Shown here piece after piece: positions 1 to 7,123 of a DNA stretch of 64,000 nucleotides (positions are counted from its first letter, which is position 1; each line of letters opens with the position of its first letter). Location: positions 71,890 to 135,889 of the forward strand of contig CAZXQO010000006.1 of assembly GCA_964643075.1 (NCBI GenBank), read 5' to 3'. A program made the position numbers and the translations under genes. The notes beneath the pieces were generated by a model that was not told the origin of the DNA, did not search any database, and saw only the letters and a program-made list of their open reading frames with translations. This DNA is from Desulfocucumis sp964643075 (GTDB lineage Bacteria > Bacillota > Desulfotomaculia > Desulfotomaculales > Desulfocucumaceae).

Positions 1-43
1 AAAGGGGTAATACGTTAGGGTAGCTGTAGTCGTGAAGTTATCC

Positions 44-195
44 TTTTATCTCGCTAACAGCCTGTAAGACCCCGTCCTCGAAAGTCGGGATCTTACAGGC
101 TGCAAAGCTCGTTTAGTTGGAGTATTCCTCTGACCCTGGATCCAAGCTCCAAAGAGAGGTGTGTCCCCATACCTTTATGTTCGTTCCATGGGTTC
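44..195. repeat. Composite palindromic repeat, copy A
   Basis: A composite of about 150 bases that recurs at 1065-1214. It opens with TTTATCTCGCTAAC, followed by a long hairpin (arms CAGCCTGTAAGA and TCTTACAGGCTG near 57-101). A second unit has imperfect inverted ends of the GGGGACATTCCTC type (about 117-168), then a shared tail CCATACCTTTATGTTC. The two copies bracket the secreted-protein gene. The second unit alone occurs inside the ferredoxin oxidoreductase beta gene at 6619-6667. This looks like REP/BIME-type non-autonomous repeats; the mobilising enzyme is not in the window. No convincing gene was seen in 1-442. Confidence 0.75.
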
Positions 196-442
196 GGTAT
201 GGGCACAACACCCAGGATTCCCTTTACTTCTAGTAGGGAGTAGTGTAGCACGGCAATCAGGTCTATTCCTTATCTCGGTATATTTAAGAAATCGGGGTTC
301 TGTCTTGCTGTTTTTTACAATTTCCCATTATTATTTCACGGAATTTTCATTTCTTTTTCAGTGTTATTTAAGGAACGGTGGCTAAAATACAATCAATCGG
401 TGCACCGTTAATATAATAAAAATTCTCAAGGGGGTTTCCTAT

Positions 443-1060
443 TTGAAATCTAAGAAATGGCGCATTGGAGCCGTTCTACTGGCGGTGGTCATCCTGGCCG
501 GAACTGTGACCGGTGTGGCCTTTGCCAATTCCGACCAGACTAGTAAGCCGGATTTAAGTGCTGTATACCAGAACTTTGTATCAAAATTTGCAGCCAATCT
601 GGGTGTGAGTCAGGATAAAGTAACAGCTGCTCTGGATGCTACCAAAAAGCAAATGGTTGATGAAGCTGTGCAGCAGGGCAAACTCACCCAGGAACAGGCC
701 GACAAAATCGCAGCAAATAAAGGTTTTGGGTTCCGCGGATTAGGTTTCAGAAATGGTAAGGACCATGATTTTATGGGAAAAGGCCGGAATCTTGACAACG
801 TGGCGAATGTACTGGGTATAACAGCCGACCAACTTAAAGCCGATTTACAATCAGGCAAAAAGATTCAGGATATGGTGGCTGAACACGGCATGACTATGGA
901 TCAATTCCAGCAAAAGATACAAGAGCTTAGGAAAGATGCAATTTCCAAGGCAGTTACGGATGGAAAATTAACACAGGACCAGGCCAACAAAATTCTGCAA
1001 AAAATGGAGCAGCGTCTCAATAACGCAACCCCAGACAGCACAGATAATCAAAACCAGTAA
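443..1060 (+). CDS. Secreted DUF2680-type protein
   Basis: A 205-residue exported protein. The TTG start follows an AAGGGGG ribosome site. A signal peptide is clear: basic residues MKSKKWR, a hydrophobic stretch at about 9-25, and a probable cleavage after VAFA-N. The mature part carries two or three copies of a helical module of the type LTQEQADKI / LTQDQANKI (about 77-87 and 175-185), with an intervening segment resembling a LysM-free 'GITADQLKADLQSGK' helix pair. This pattern is typical of YckD/DUF2680-like proteins of Firmicutes, whose function is unknown. The C-terminus is polar and Asn/Gln-rich. The gene stands alone between two copies of the composite repeat. A TATAAT at 412-417 is a possible -10 element, but no good -35 was seen. 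Confidence 0.8.
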   Translation: MKSKKWRIGAVLLAVVILAGTVTGVAFANSDQTSKPDLSAVYQNFVSKFAANLGVSQDKVTAALDATKKQMVDEAVQQGKLTQEQADKIAANKGFGFRGLGFRNGKDHDFMGKGRNLDNVANVLGITADQLKADLQSGKKIQDMVAEHGMTMDQFQQKIQELRKDAISKAVTDGKLTQDQANKILQKMEQRLNNATPDSTDNQNQ

Positions 1061-1064
1061 AACC

Positions 1065-1214
1065 TTTATCTCGCTAACAGCCTGTAAGACCCCATCCTAA
1101 AATGTCGGAATCAACAGGCTGTATAGCTCGTTTAGTTGGGACATTCCTCCGGCCCCAAGGTCAGGCTCCAAATGGAGGTATGTCCCCATACCTTTATGTT
1201 CACTCTAAGGGTTC
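1065..1214. repeat. Composite palindromic repeat, copy B
   Basis: The second copy of the repeat at 44-195, in the same orientation, beginning five bases after the secreted-protein stop codon. The first hairpin has decayed (CAGCCTGTAAGA against AACAGGCTG). The second unit (1138-1187) keeps matching ends, GGGACATTCCTCC and GGAGGTATGTCCCC. The copies diverge at many sites, so the duplication is not recent. Confidence 0.75.
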
Positions 1215-1258
1215 AGGGGAATAATCCCTTCCGAACCCAAGGCTTACTTATATCCTTC

Positions 1259-1291
1259 AAAACCCCGCCTTTTCCGGTGGGGTTTTGTTTT
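1259..1291 (+). terminator. Rho-independent terminator
   Basis: Stem AAAACCCCGCC / GGTGGGGTTTT with a short TTTTCC loop, followed by T-rich sequence. It probably ends the transcript of the secreted protein. Between here and 1489 I see no gene; the reading frames there are short and unrecognisable. Confidence 0.65.
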
Positions 1292-1489
1292 CCCCAGACT
1301 AAGAGATTTTCATATGTATAAAGATCATTTCTGCCGGTATGTTCAAACAACAGTACTTTGCCATTATCAATGTCTCTGCAGAACTGGCGATTGTTCTCAG
1401 GGAAAAAGCGCAGATTTACTGTGCCACAAGCGCTGAGGCACAATAAAACTTACAAAAATATCTAAAAAAAAGAGGGACACCGCTCAATT

Positions 1490-1711
1490 TTGACCGTTTC
1501 CATCGGCACCTATGTGGTAAGCTCAGGTATATTCACAATTCTTGGCACTATTCCACCTGTTCTGGGCAGTAAAAATGTGGCCGGGCTTCTGACCAGCGGC
1601 GCTGAAAAGGTTGTGGGTGCAGCATTTGCTGTAGAAGAAGATCCGGCTGCCGCCGCATTGCTGGCTATCAACCACATCACCGCAAAAAGAAAAGCCCTGG
1701 GACTGGGCTAA
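1490..1711 (+). pseudogene. C-terminal fragment of anaerobic CO dehydrogenase (cooS)
   Basis: About 73 codons match the extreme C-terminus of the Ni-Fe-S carbon-monoxide dehydrogenase catalytic subunit CooS/AcsA. The recognisable segments are SIGTYVVSSG, GTIPPVLGS, an LLT...GAAF..E.DP run, and the terminal KRKALGLG. The full protein is about 630 residues, so roughly 88% is missing, including all the cluster ligands. Upstream (about 1473-1484) is AGAGGGACACCGCT and downstream (about 1713-1725) GCGGAACCGTCCCC, both resembling REP-type ends, so the scrap may have been delimited by repeat activity. The TTG at 1490 has no ribosome site. I read it as a non-functional relic. Confidence 0.78.
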
Positions 1712-1807
1712 TGCGGAACCGTCCCCATGGCGTAGTAGCGGACACAGCGAAATAAACAATATTACGCTGTAGTGCTAAGAAAAGAAATATAAATGTGAGG
1801 CAATAAA

Positions 1808-1848
1808 AGTCACCCCTGCCATTGCTTCATGGCAGGGGTGACTTTTTT
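1808..1848. terminator. Bidirectional terminator
   Basis: A long perfect stem, GTCACCCCTGCCAT / ATGGCAGGGGTGAC, around a short loop, followed by TTTTTT on the plus strand and preceded by AAAA. It lies between the cooS scrap and the converging crotonase gene and can serve both directions. Confidence 0.85.
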
Positions 1849-1882
1849 CCATACTGAATTCTGACTACCTGAATAGTAAAAC

Positions 1883-2665
1883 CTATTGTCCTTTAAAATT
1901 GGGTTTGGCTTTAGCTAAAAAGGCTGATATACCCTCGGTTTTATCGTCAGTAGCAAATATTACACCAAATAAATCTGCTTCATGTAACAACGCTTTTTCC
2001 ATATCCATTTCCAGTCCTTCATTTATTGCCTCTTTAGTCAGGCTCATAGCTACAGGACCTCTGGAAGCCATTAATTCAGCCTTTTTCAAACAGAAAGGCA
2101 TTAATTCTTCAGGAGCCACCACGTGGTTTACCAGCCCTATTTTGAGTGCAAAAGCGGAATCATATATATCGCCTGTAAGCAGCATTTCTTTGGCTATTCC
2201 CGGGTTAACCAATCTGGTTAGTCTTTGTGTTCCACCAAAACCGGCAATTAGTCCAAGAGCAACTTCAGGTTGGCCAAACTTTGCATTGCTACTGGCTATT
2301 CTCATATCACAGGCCATTGACAGCTCGCATCCGCCGCCCAGGGCAAAACCGTTAATGGCGGCAATAACCGGCTTAGAAAGATTTTCCATTCTAGAGAGAA
2401 CCGATTGGCCAAACTTTGCAAATTTTATTGCCTCCAATACCGACAGGCTTTGCATAAACGAAATATCAGCACCGGCGATAAAGGATTTTTCTCCTGCCCC
2501 GGTTATAATTAACACTCTGATATCATTATCCTGCTCTACTTCAGATATTGCCGCGTCAAACTCTCTCATTGTATCAAAGTTTAGAGCATTCAAGACTTTA
2601 GGCCGGTTAATTGTTATAGTTGCTATATTACCTTCTTTTGATAAAAGAATGTTATCATATGCCAT
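1883..2665 (-). CDS. Enoyl-CoA hydratase (crotonase family)
   Basis: A 260-residue crotonase, predicted to hydrate trans-2-enoyl-CoA (probably crotonyl-CoA) in the cytoplasm. The family's oxyanion-hole segments are present: SFIAGADI near residues 61-68 and ALGGGCELSMACD near 107-119. The second catalytic Glu region is GQPEVALGLIAGFGGTQRL near 131-149. Length is normal. The ATG follows GGAGGG. It is the last gene of a minus-strand cluster with a thiolase, separated from it only by a 38-codon B12-domain scrap. Crotonases are hard to assign by sequence alone, so another enoyl-CoA substrate is possible. Confidence 0.9.
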   Translation of the reverse strand: MAYDNILLSKEGNIATITINRPKVLNALNFDTMREFDAAISEVEQDNDIRVLIITGAGEKSFIAGADISFMQSLSVLEAIKFAKFGQSVLSRMENLSKPVIAAINGFALGGGCELSMACDMRIASSNAKFGQPEVALGLIAGFGGTQRLTRLVNPGIAKEMLLTGDIYDSAFALKIGLVNHVVAPEELMPFCLKKAELMASRGPVAMSLTKEAINEGLEMDMEKALLHEADLFGVIFATDDKTEGISAFLAKAKPNFKGQ

Positions 2666-2678
2666 TAAAAATCCCTCC

Positions 2679-2795
2679 TTATTCCTGAGTTACCTCCATA
2701 CCGGAATCCCGCAGAGCCTGCTCCAGTACTTTGGACCCACGATCGTAACCGTCCAAACCCGGTTTTGCCACCAGTACGCATATGCGTCCAATCAT
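2679..2795 (-). pseudogene. Truncated B12-binding domain of an acyl-CoA mutase
   Basis: A 38-codon open frame starting with ATG behind a good ribosome site (GGGGGTGTTAAAG). It matches the first third of the cobalamin-binding domain of methylmalonyl-CoA mutase small subunits: RICVLVAKPGLDG, then YDRGSKV and ALRDSGMEV, where it stops at TAA. The cobalt-ligand motif DxHxxG reads D-G-Y-D-R-G, so the ligand His is Tyr. The rest of the roughly 130-residue domain is missing. It sits 14 bases upstream of the crotonase start and may now act only as a leader for translational coupling. A relic, though possibly still translated. Confidence 0.75.
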
Positions 2796-2836
2796 CTTTA
2801 ACACCCCCAGCTTGTTATATGCCTGTTCTTACTCCC

Positions 2837-4015
2837 CTATTCAACTTTAATAAGAACTGCATCTCCCTGAGCAGCACCGCTACAAATCGCTGCTATACCA
2901 TAACCGCCTCCCCTGCGGCGCAGTTCGTAAGCAAGTGTCATTAGAATTCTTGCACCGCTGGCGCCAATAGGATGTCCAAAGGCTACAGCTCCACCATTTA
3001 CGTTAACTTTATTGCTATCCCAGTTGCATATTTTAGCACTGACCAGTGTTACAGCAGCAAAAGCCTCATTTATTTCAAACAAATCAATTTGATCTACTTT
3101 CATACCAAGTTTATTTAACAGTTTATTAGTTGACAAACCTGGAACTGTGGCAATGTACGATGCCTCCTGGGATACTGACGCATGTCCTATAATTGTTGCC
3201 AGAGGCTTCAAATTCAATTCCGCTGCTTTCTGGTCAGACATTATCACCATTGCTCCGGCACCGTCATTAATGCCCGGTGCATTACCCGCTGTAACAGTGT
3301 TTTCAGGATCAAATACAGGCTTTAACCGCCGCAATGCTTCTATACTTGTATCTTTCCTGGGGCCCTCATCACTGTCCACAATTTTTGGGTCCCCCTTTTT
3401 CTGGGGTATAGCTACCGGAATTATTTCATCTTTAAGTCTTCCGGATTCCATCGCACTAATTGCATATTGATGACTTCTTAATGCCCATTCATCCTGCTCT
3501 TCACGGCTAACCCCGTACTCCTTGGCTACTACCCCTCCGTGAATGGCCATATGCCTGTCATAAAAAGCGCACCACAGTCCATCATGAACCAAGAGATCGA
3601 TAAACCGGGCATCCCCCATCCGCAATCCCCAGCGGCAGTTCACGAAATATGGCGCGTTACTCATACTTTCCATACCGCCTGCCACAATAGTGCTGGCATC
3701 ACCGCACCTGATCATCTGGTCGCCGATGGTAACCGAACGCAAGCCTGATGCACAGACTTTATTTATCGTTTCAGAAGGTACTTCCCAGGGCATGCCTGCC
3801 TCACGGGTGGCCTGACGGGAAGGAATCTGACCGCACCCCCCCTGCAAAACCTGGCCCATAATAACATTCTCGACAGAAGCCCCGTCCCCCAGACCAGCCC
3901 TGTTAAGAGCTTCCTTGATAACGATACCTCCCAATTTAGTAGCCTTAATTCCGGAAAGCCCGCCATCAAATTTACCAAACGGAGTTCTTGCCGCGCTTAC
4001 TATAACTGTTTTCAT
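2837..4015 (-). CDS. Acetyl-CoA C-acetyltransferase (thiolase)
   Basis: A 392-residue thiolase, predicted to cleave acetoacetyl-CoA or another 3-ketoacyl-CoA. I start it at the ATG encoding MKTVIVSAARTPFG (4015), which has AAAGGAG upstream; a longer frame to 4057 lacks support. The nucleophilic Cys is in NKVCASGLRSV (about 88), the His is in NGGAVAFGHPIGASGAR (about 347), and the second Cys is in AICSGAAQGDA (about 377). The usual C-x-GGGQG is CSGAAQG here, a mild variation. It heads the crotonase cluster and is one of two thiolases in the island. Confidence 0.92.
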   Translation of the reverse strand: MKTVIVSAARTPFGKFDGGLSGIKATKLGGIVIKEALNRAGLGDGASVENVIMGQVLQGGCGQIPSRQATREAGMPWEVPSETINKVCASGLRSVTIGDQMIRCGDASTIVAGGMESMSNAPYFVNCRWGLRMGDARFIDLLVHDGLWCAFYDRHMAIHGGVVAKEYGVSREEQDEWALRSHQYAISAMESGRLKDEIIPVAIPQKKGDPKIVDSDEGPRKDTSIEALRRLKPVFDPENTVTAGNAPGINDGAGAMVIMSDQKAAELNLKPLATIIGHASVSQEASYIATVPGLSTNKLLNKLGMKVDQIDLFEINEAFAAVTLVSAKICNWDSNKVNVNGGAVAFGHPIGASGARILMTLAYELRRRGGGYGIAAICSGAAQGDAVLIKVE

Positions 4016-4151
4016 AATATTATTCTCCTTTGCAATATAGGTCAATACAATTACCATTATTAGCTCTTAACTTGTATACTCCCATGCCTCTATAGGGCAC
4101 AATCCATGAAACTAAAAAACATTTTCTCTTTCAATATCTATTTGGGATTTG

Positions 4152-4170
4152 ATGCATTAAATATACCACA
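4152..4170 (-). promoter_or_regulatory. Possible sigma-54 (-24/-12) promoter of the thiolase gene
   Basis: Read on the minus strand: TGGTAT-ATTTA-ATGCA, with the GG and GC dinucleotides exactly 10 bases apart as sigma-54 requires. The -24 box (TGGTAT against TGGCAC) is imperfect, so this is weaker than the elements at 18878 and 31668. The 460-base gap 4016-4478 contains nothing else that I can identify. Confidence 0.35.
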
Positions 4171-4478
4171 TGCTGTATACACGAATAGCTTTGAGTAACC
4201 CCTTTATTTCGACCTATGTTCCCATACTAAACATAATCCACTATCCTACTTAACAACTCTGCCTGTTATAGAAACAATTAAACTTAAAATACTCAGTACC
4301 ATGCAACTTGCAAACCAATAATCTCCGTAAAACATCTCATTCACTTATTTATTCACACAACCCCCCTTTGTACGCATTTCTGCTATTCCTATAATACAGA
4401 GGGTTATAAATTACCGGTCCGATGGCTAGCCCAGTAAACCCCACTTTATTATAAAACTTTGTCTTTGTTTTTCATAAC

Positions 4479-5015
4479 TCAAATACTCTGAGGCTTCAGT
4501 GTGTTCATATACAATTTGGCTCTCTCTTGGTAAGCATCATTTATTTTTACAAGTAAGTCTTTTTCTTCATCTGTTATATACCGGATAATCTTCGCCGGCA
4601 CCCCCATTGCCAAAGCGTATTCAGGAATTACCCTTCCTTCAGGAACCAGTGCTCCTGCCCCTATTATTGCCCCCTTGCCAATATGAGCGCCATTCAAGAT
4701 AATTGCACCCATACCGATAAATGCATAATTATCAATCTTGCACCCATGTATTGTGGCATTATGACCTATGGTGACATGATCTCCTATTTCAACATCCCTT
4801 TGCACAGGCAGTTTGGCCCCATGGATAATGCTTCCATCCTGAACATTTGTATGGCGGCCAACTTTAATGTTTGACACATCGCCCCGCAGAACACAATTAA
4901 ACCATATACTAGCTCCTTCCGCCACCTGCACCCTGCCTATTATAAAAGAACCTGGGGCGATATAAACACCGGGTGATATGTCTGGAGAATATGTATCAAA
5001 GGAATAGCAATTCAT
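4479..5015 (-). CDS. Gamma-carbonic-anhydrase-like hexapeptide protein
   Basis: A 178-residue left-handed beta-helix protein built from hexapeptide repeats, of the PaaY/CaiE/YrdA group of gamma-carbonic-anhydrase-like proteins. The three candidate metal His residues are in SIIHGA (about 70), IGHNA (about 87) and TIHGC (about 92). The family usually forms trimers and members often accompany acyl-CoA degradation operons, where a thioesterase or housekeeping role has been proposed. The ATG follows GGAGGAG. It lies upstream of the thiolase cluster and downstream of the AEC transporter. Function here is undetermined. Confidence 0.85.
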   Translation of the reverse strand: MNCYSFDTYSPDISPGVYIAPGSFIIGRVQVAEGASIWFNCVLRGDVSNIKVGRHTNVQDGSIIHGAKLPVQRDVEIGDHVTIGHNATIHGCKIDNYAFIGMGAIILNGAHIGKGAIIGAGALVPEGRVIPEYALAMGVPAKIIRYITDEEKDLLVKINDAYQERAKLYMNTLKPQSI

Positions 5016-5037
5016 GGCAACAAACTCCTCCAGTATA

Positions 5038-5940
5038 TTACTTAATTAATACACTTAACAACCAGGATAATGTAAAAAAACTCAGTAGTGTTGTGAGTAT
5101 GATTGAACTTGAAGTGACATCCGGCTCACCATCAAACTCAATAGCAAGAAGCATATTATTAACTGCTGTCGGCATTGCCGCTTCGAGCAGCAATACATTA
5201 ACTAAAATTTGGCTTTCCGTTTTCATGAGAAAAGAAAGAATAAATAATGCCAGGGCCGGCGATATAATTAGACGAAAAACTGTTACCCCCACAACCAAAC
5301 GTATATGTTTTAGTTGTTTTATTGACTCCAGCTGTAGGCCTAAAAGAACCAGCATAACAGGTATTGCAGCCTCGCCCAGCATTCCAGTGGCAGTTATCAC
5401 CGCCTCCGGAATGTTAATCTCTGTTATTCTAAATATCGCTGCCAGCAATACCCCATATATGGTGGGCAGGTAGAGTACTCTCTTCATTGCCTGCAAACGG
5501 TTGGCTGAACTCTGACTTCCCCAGTACACCCCCATAGTATTAAACAAAACCAACTGAGTTACCACAAAAATTATAGCTCTCTCCATGCCGGCTTCGCCAA
5601 AGGCAAAAAGAACAACCGGCAAGCCGTAATTTGCGCTGTTCATAAAAATAGAACTTAATATTGCAGAACTCTTAATGCTATGGGACATGGGAAATAAATA
5701 AAGAACAATGGTCATCAATAAAAAACTTAAAGCAAAATGTATGATTGTAAATATAATAATCTTAACTGTTTCACCGGCAGTAAGTTCTATTTTCATTAAC
5801 CAGCTGAACGTAAGGCATGGGGATAATATATACAGTACCAACTGTGAAAGCGATCTCACTTCTACCCGCAGGAACCTGCCCATAATTGTGCCCAGGGATA
5901 TACATATTAAGATAGGAAACAGTATATTAGCTATTTTCAT
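5038..5940 (-). CDS. AEC-family transporter
   Basis: A 300-residue, very hydrophobic protein with about ten predicted membrane segments, of the auxin efflux carrier (AEC) family of secondary transporters. Bacterial members move malonate, malate or other organic acids. Internal features fit: an N-terminal MKIANILFPILICISLG helix, the ANYGLPV motif in the crossover helix (about 103-109), and a C-terminal half repeating the fold. It sits 14 bases after the ferredoxin gene, so it is probably co-transcribed with the 2-oxoacid oxidoreductase. A role in uptake of the acid catabolised by this island is plausible but unproven. No clear ribosome site is visible. Confidence 0.85.
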   Translation of the reverse strand: MKIANILFPILICISLGTIMGRFLRVEVRSLSQLVLYILSPCLTFSWLMKIELTAGETVKIIIFTIIHFALSFLLMTIVLYLFPMSHSIKSSAILSSIFMNSANYGLPVVLFAFGEAGMERAIIFVVTQLVLFNTMGVYWGSQSSANRLQAMKRVLYLPTIYGVLLAAIFRITEINIPEAVITATGMLGEAAIPVMLVLLGLQLESIKQLKHIRLVVGVTVFRLIISPALALFILSFLMKTESQILVNVLLLEAAMPTAVNNMLLAIEFDGEPDVTSSSIILTTLLSFFTLSWLLSVLIK

Positions 5941-5954
5941 TTATTATATGGCAC

Positions 5955-6209
5955 TTAATTCTTTAATTTAACCTTTTCAATGTAAATAGCACAGTCTGGG
6001 CAGATATTTTCACATAAAGTACATGCTCTACATCCCTTTTCATTATGACCGGGCTCAACGGACGGTGTACCGTAAACTCCTAACACTTTGGACCAGCCGA
6101 GATTATTGACAGGACATTTCTCAATACATAACCCGCAGCCTTTACAAAGTCCGGGGAAAATGTATATTGCTGCTTTCCCGCTCTCAAACCTGATACTGCT
6201 ATAGTCCAC
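5955..6209 (-). CDS. 2x[4Fe-4S] ferredoxin subunit of 2-oxoacid oxidoreductase
   Basis: An 84-residue ferredoxin with two cluster motifs, CKGCGLCIEKCP (about 22-33) and CRACTLCENICP (about 60-71). A spacer with a GTPSVEPG turn separates them, typical of the delta subunit of 2-oxoacid:ferredoxin oxidoreductases (KorD/VorD type). It follows the beta subunit by about 95 bases. The likely start is GTG at 6209 with GGGAGGG 11 bases upstream. It would accept electrons from the alpha-beta ThDP enzyme and pass them to a soluble ferredoxin. Confidence 0.88.
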   Translation of the reverse strand: MDYSSIRFESGKAAIYIFPGLCKGCGLCIEKCPVNNLGWSKVLGVYGTPSVEPGHNEKGCRACTLCENICPDCAIYIEKVKLKN

Positions 6210-6304
6210 TTCCTAATGAACCCTCCCATAAAAATAAAATGGTCTTCTCAAACAGTTTCATGCCCCGCTGCAGTATTATATAGTAGCAATCTTAATCAAA
6301 TTGC

Positions 6305-7123
6305 TTATTGTTGTCCACCCTCTGATGCGAGTATTTTAAATTCCCTCACCTTGAAATATTTAGTCATATTTTCCTCAAGATACTTTAATGTAGCTTTTGC
6401 ATCGGTACGCCAGTTTGTAGGACAAGGGGACAATACCTCCACAAGAGAGAACCCTTTGCCGTCTATCTGGTTTCGTATGGCCTTCTTCATGAAGTCCTTC
6501 AACTGACGAACATTGGCAACAGTTCCCCTGGCCGCATACGCTCCTTTCTTGGCGATGGCAGCCACCATTTCCGGACCCTGGACGAGGGGATAACCTGTTT
6601 CATTTATGTCCCATAATTGGGGACATTCCTCGGCCCCAAAGTAGGCACCAAATAGAGGTGTGTCCCCTTTCCTCTCATAAGGATTAGTTTCCGTTTTCCT
6701 GTCTGTCTGTATGCCTGGCGCCGTTTGACCACCCGCCATACCATAGTTAGAATTATTAACAATAATGGCTACTATCTTTTCATTTCTTATCGCTGAATAC
6801 AGTAAATGTTGAAAACCGGTGGCATATCCCGCGTCATCACCCATATAAGCTATACCGATTAATTCAGGATTTGCCCGTTTCAGCCCGGTTATTACAGGAG
6901 TTGTACGACCGTGACAAGTCTGTACAATATCAACATTAAAAAAATCCCAGGCTTTTAATGAACAATCCATATCACAACCAAATACTACCTTGTCTTGAAT
7001 ACCCAATTCATCAATAGCCATCCCCAATGCCTTAAGGGCCAGCCCATGACCACAACCCGGACAAAATTTATGTGGTTTGCTTTCCTTACGCCAGCATTTT
7101 GGCATTATGGGTTTCACAGTCAT
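6305..7123 (-). CDS. 2-oxoacid:ferredoxin oxidoreductase, beta subunit, with repeat-encoded insert
   Basis: The 272-residue ThDP-binding beta subunit (KorB/VorB type). The ATG overlaps the alpha stop codon (TGATG), so the two are translationally coupled. The family features CPGCGHG (about 20), GCDMDCS, MGDDAGYATG and VNNSNYGMAGGQTAPG (ThDP/Mg site, about 102-146) are intact. Between NPYERKG and NETGYPL the family normally has only a short loop; here about 18 extra residues (DTPLFGAYFGAEECPQLW) are encoded by a palindromic repeat unit (6619-6667). The frame stays open, so the protein is probably made with an extra loop. Whether it is active cannot be told from sequence. Confidence 0.9.
   Translation of the reverse strand: MTVKPIMPKCWRKESKPHKFCPGCGHGLALKALGMAIDELGIQDKVVFGCDMDCSLKAWDFFNVDIVQTCHGRTTPVITGLKRANPELIGIAYMGDDAGYATGFQHLLYSAIRNEKIVAIIVNNSNYGMAGGQTAPGIQTDRKTETNPYERKGDTPLFGAYFGAEECPQLWDINETGYPLVQGPEMVAAIAKKGAYAARGTVANVRQLKDFMKKAIRNQIDGKGFSLVEVLSPCPTNWRTDAKATLKYLEENMTKYFKVREFKILASEGGQQ
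6619..6667. repeat. REP-like palindromic element inside the beta-subunit gene
   Basis: Forty-nine bases with inverted ends GGGGACATTCCTC (6619-6631) and GAGGTGTGTCCCC (6655-6667). The core CGGCCCCAAAGTAGGC is closely related to CCGGCCCCAAGGTCAGGC in the copy at 1138-1187. It is read through in frame as protein sequence, a situation resembling the Rickettsia palindromic elements described in coding genes. Confidence 0.8.

Noticed and set aside
161..385. 74-codon frame overlapping the first composite repeat
   Set aside because: It starts inside the repeat, has no ribosome site and no family resemblance.
1213..1443. Minus-strand 76-codon frame
   Set aside because: It runs through the terminator hairpin and part of the repeat tail; no ribosome site and no recognisable motif.
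1899..2801. Long plus-strand open frame of 300 codons
   Set aside because: It is the antisense shadow of the crotonase and the B12-domain scrap; it has no ribosome site and its composition is that of a reversed coding frame.
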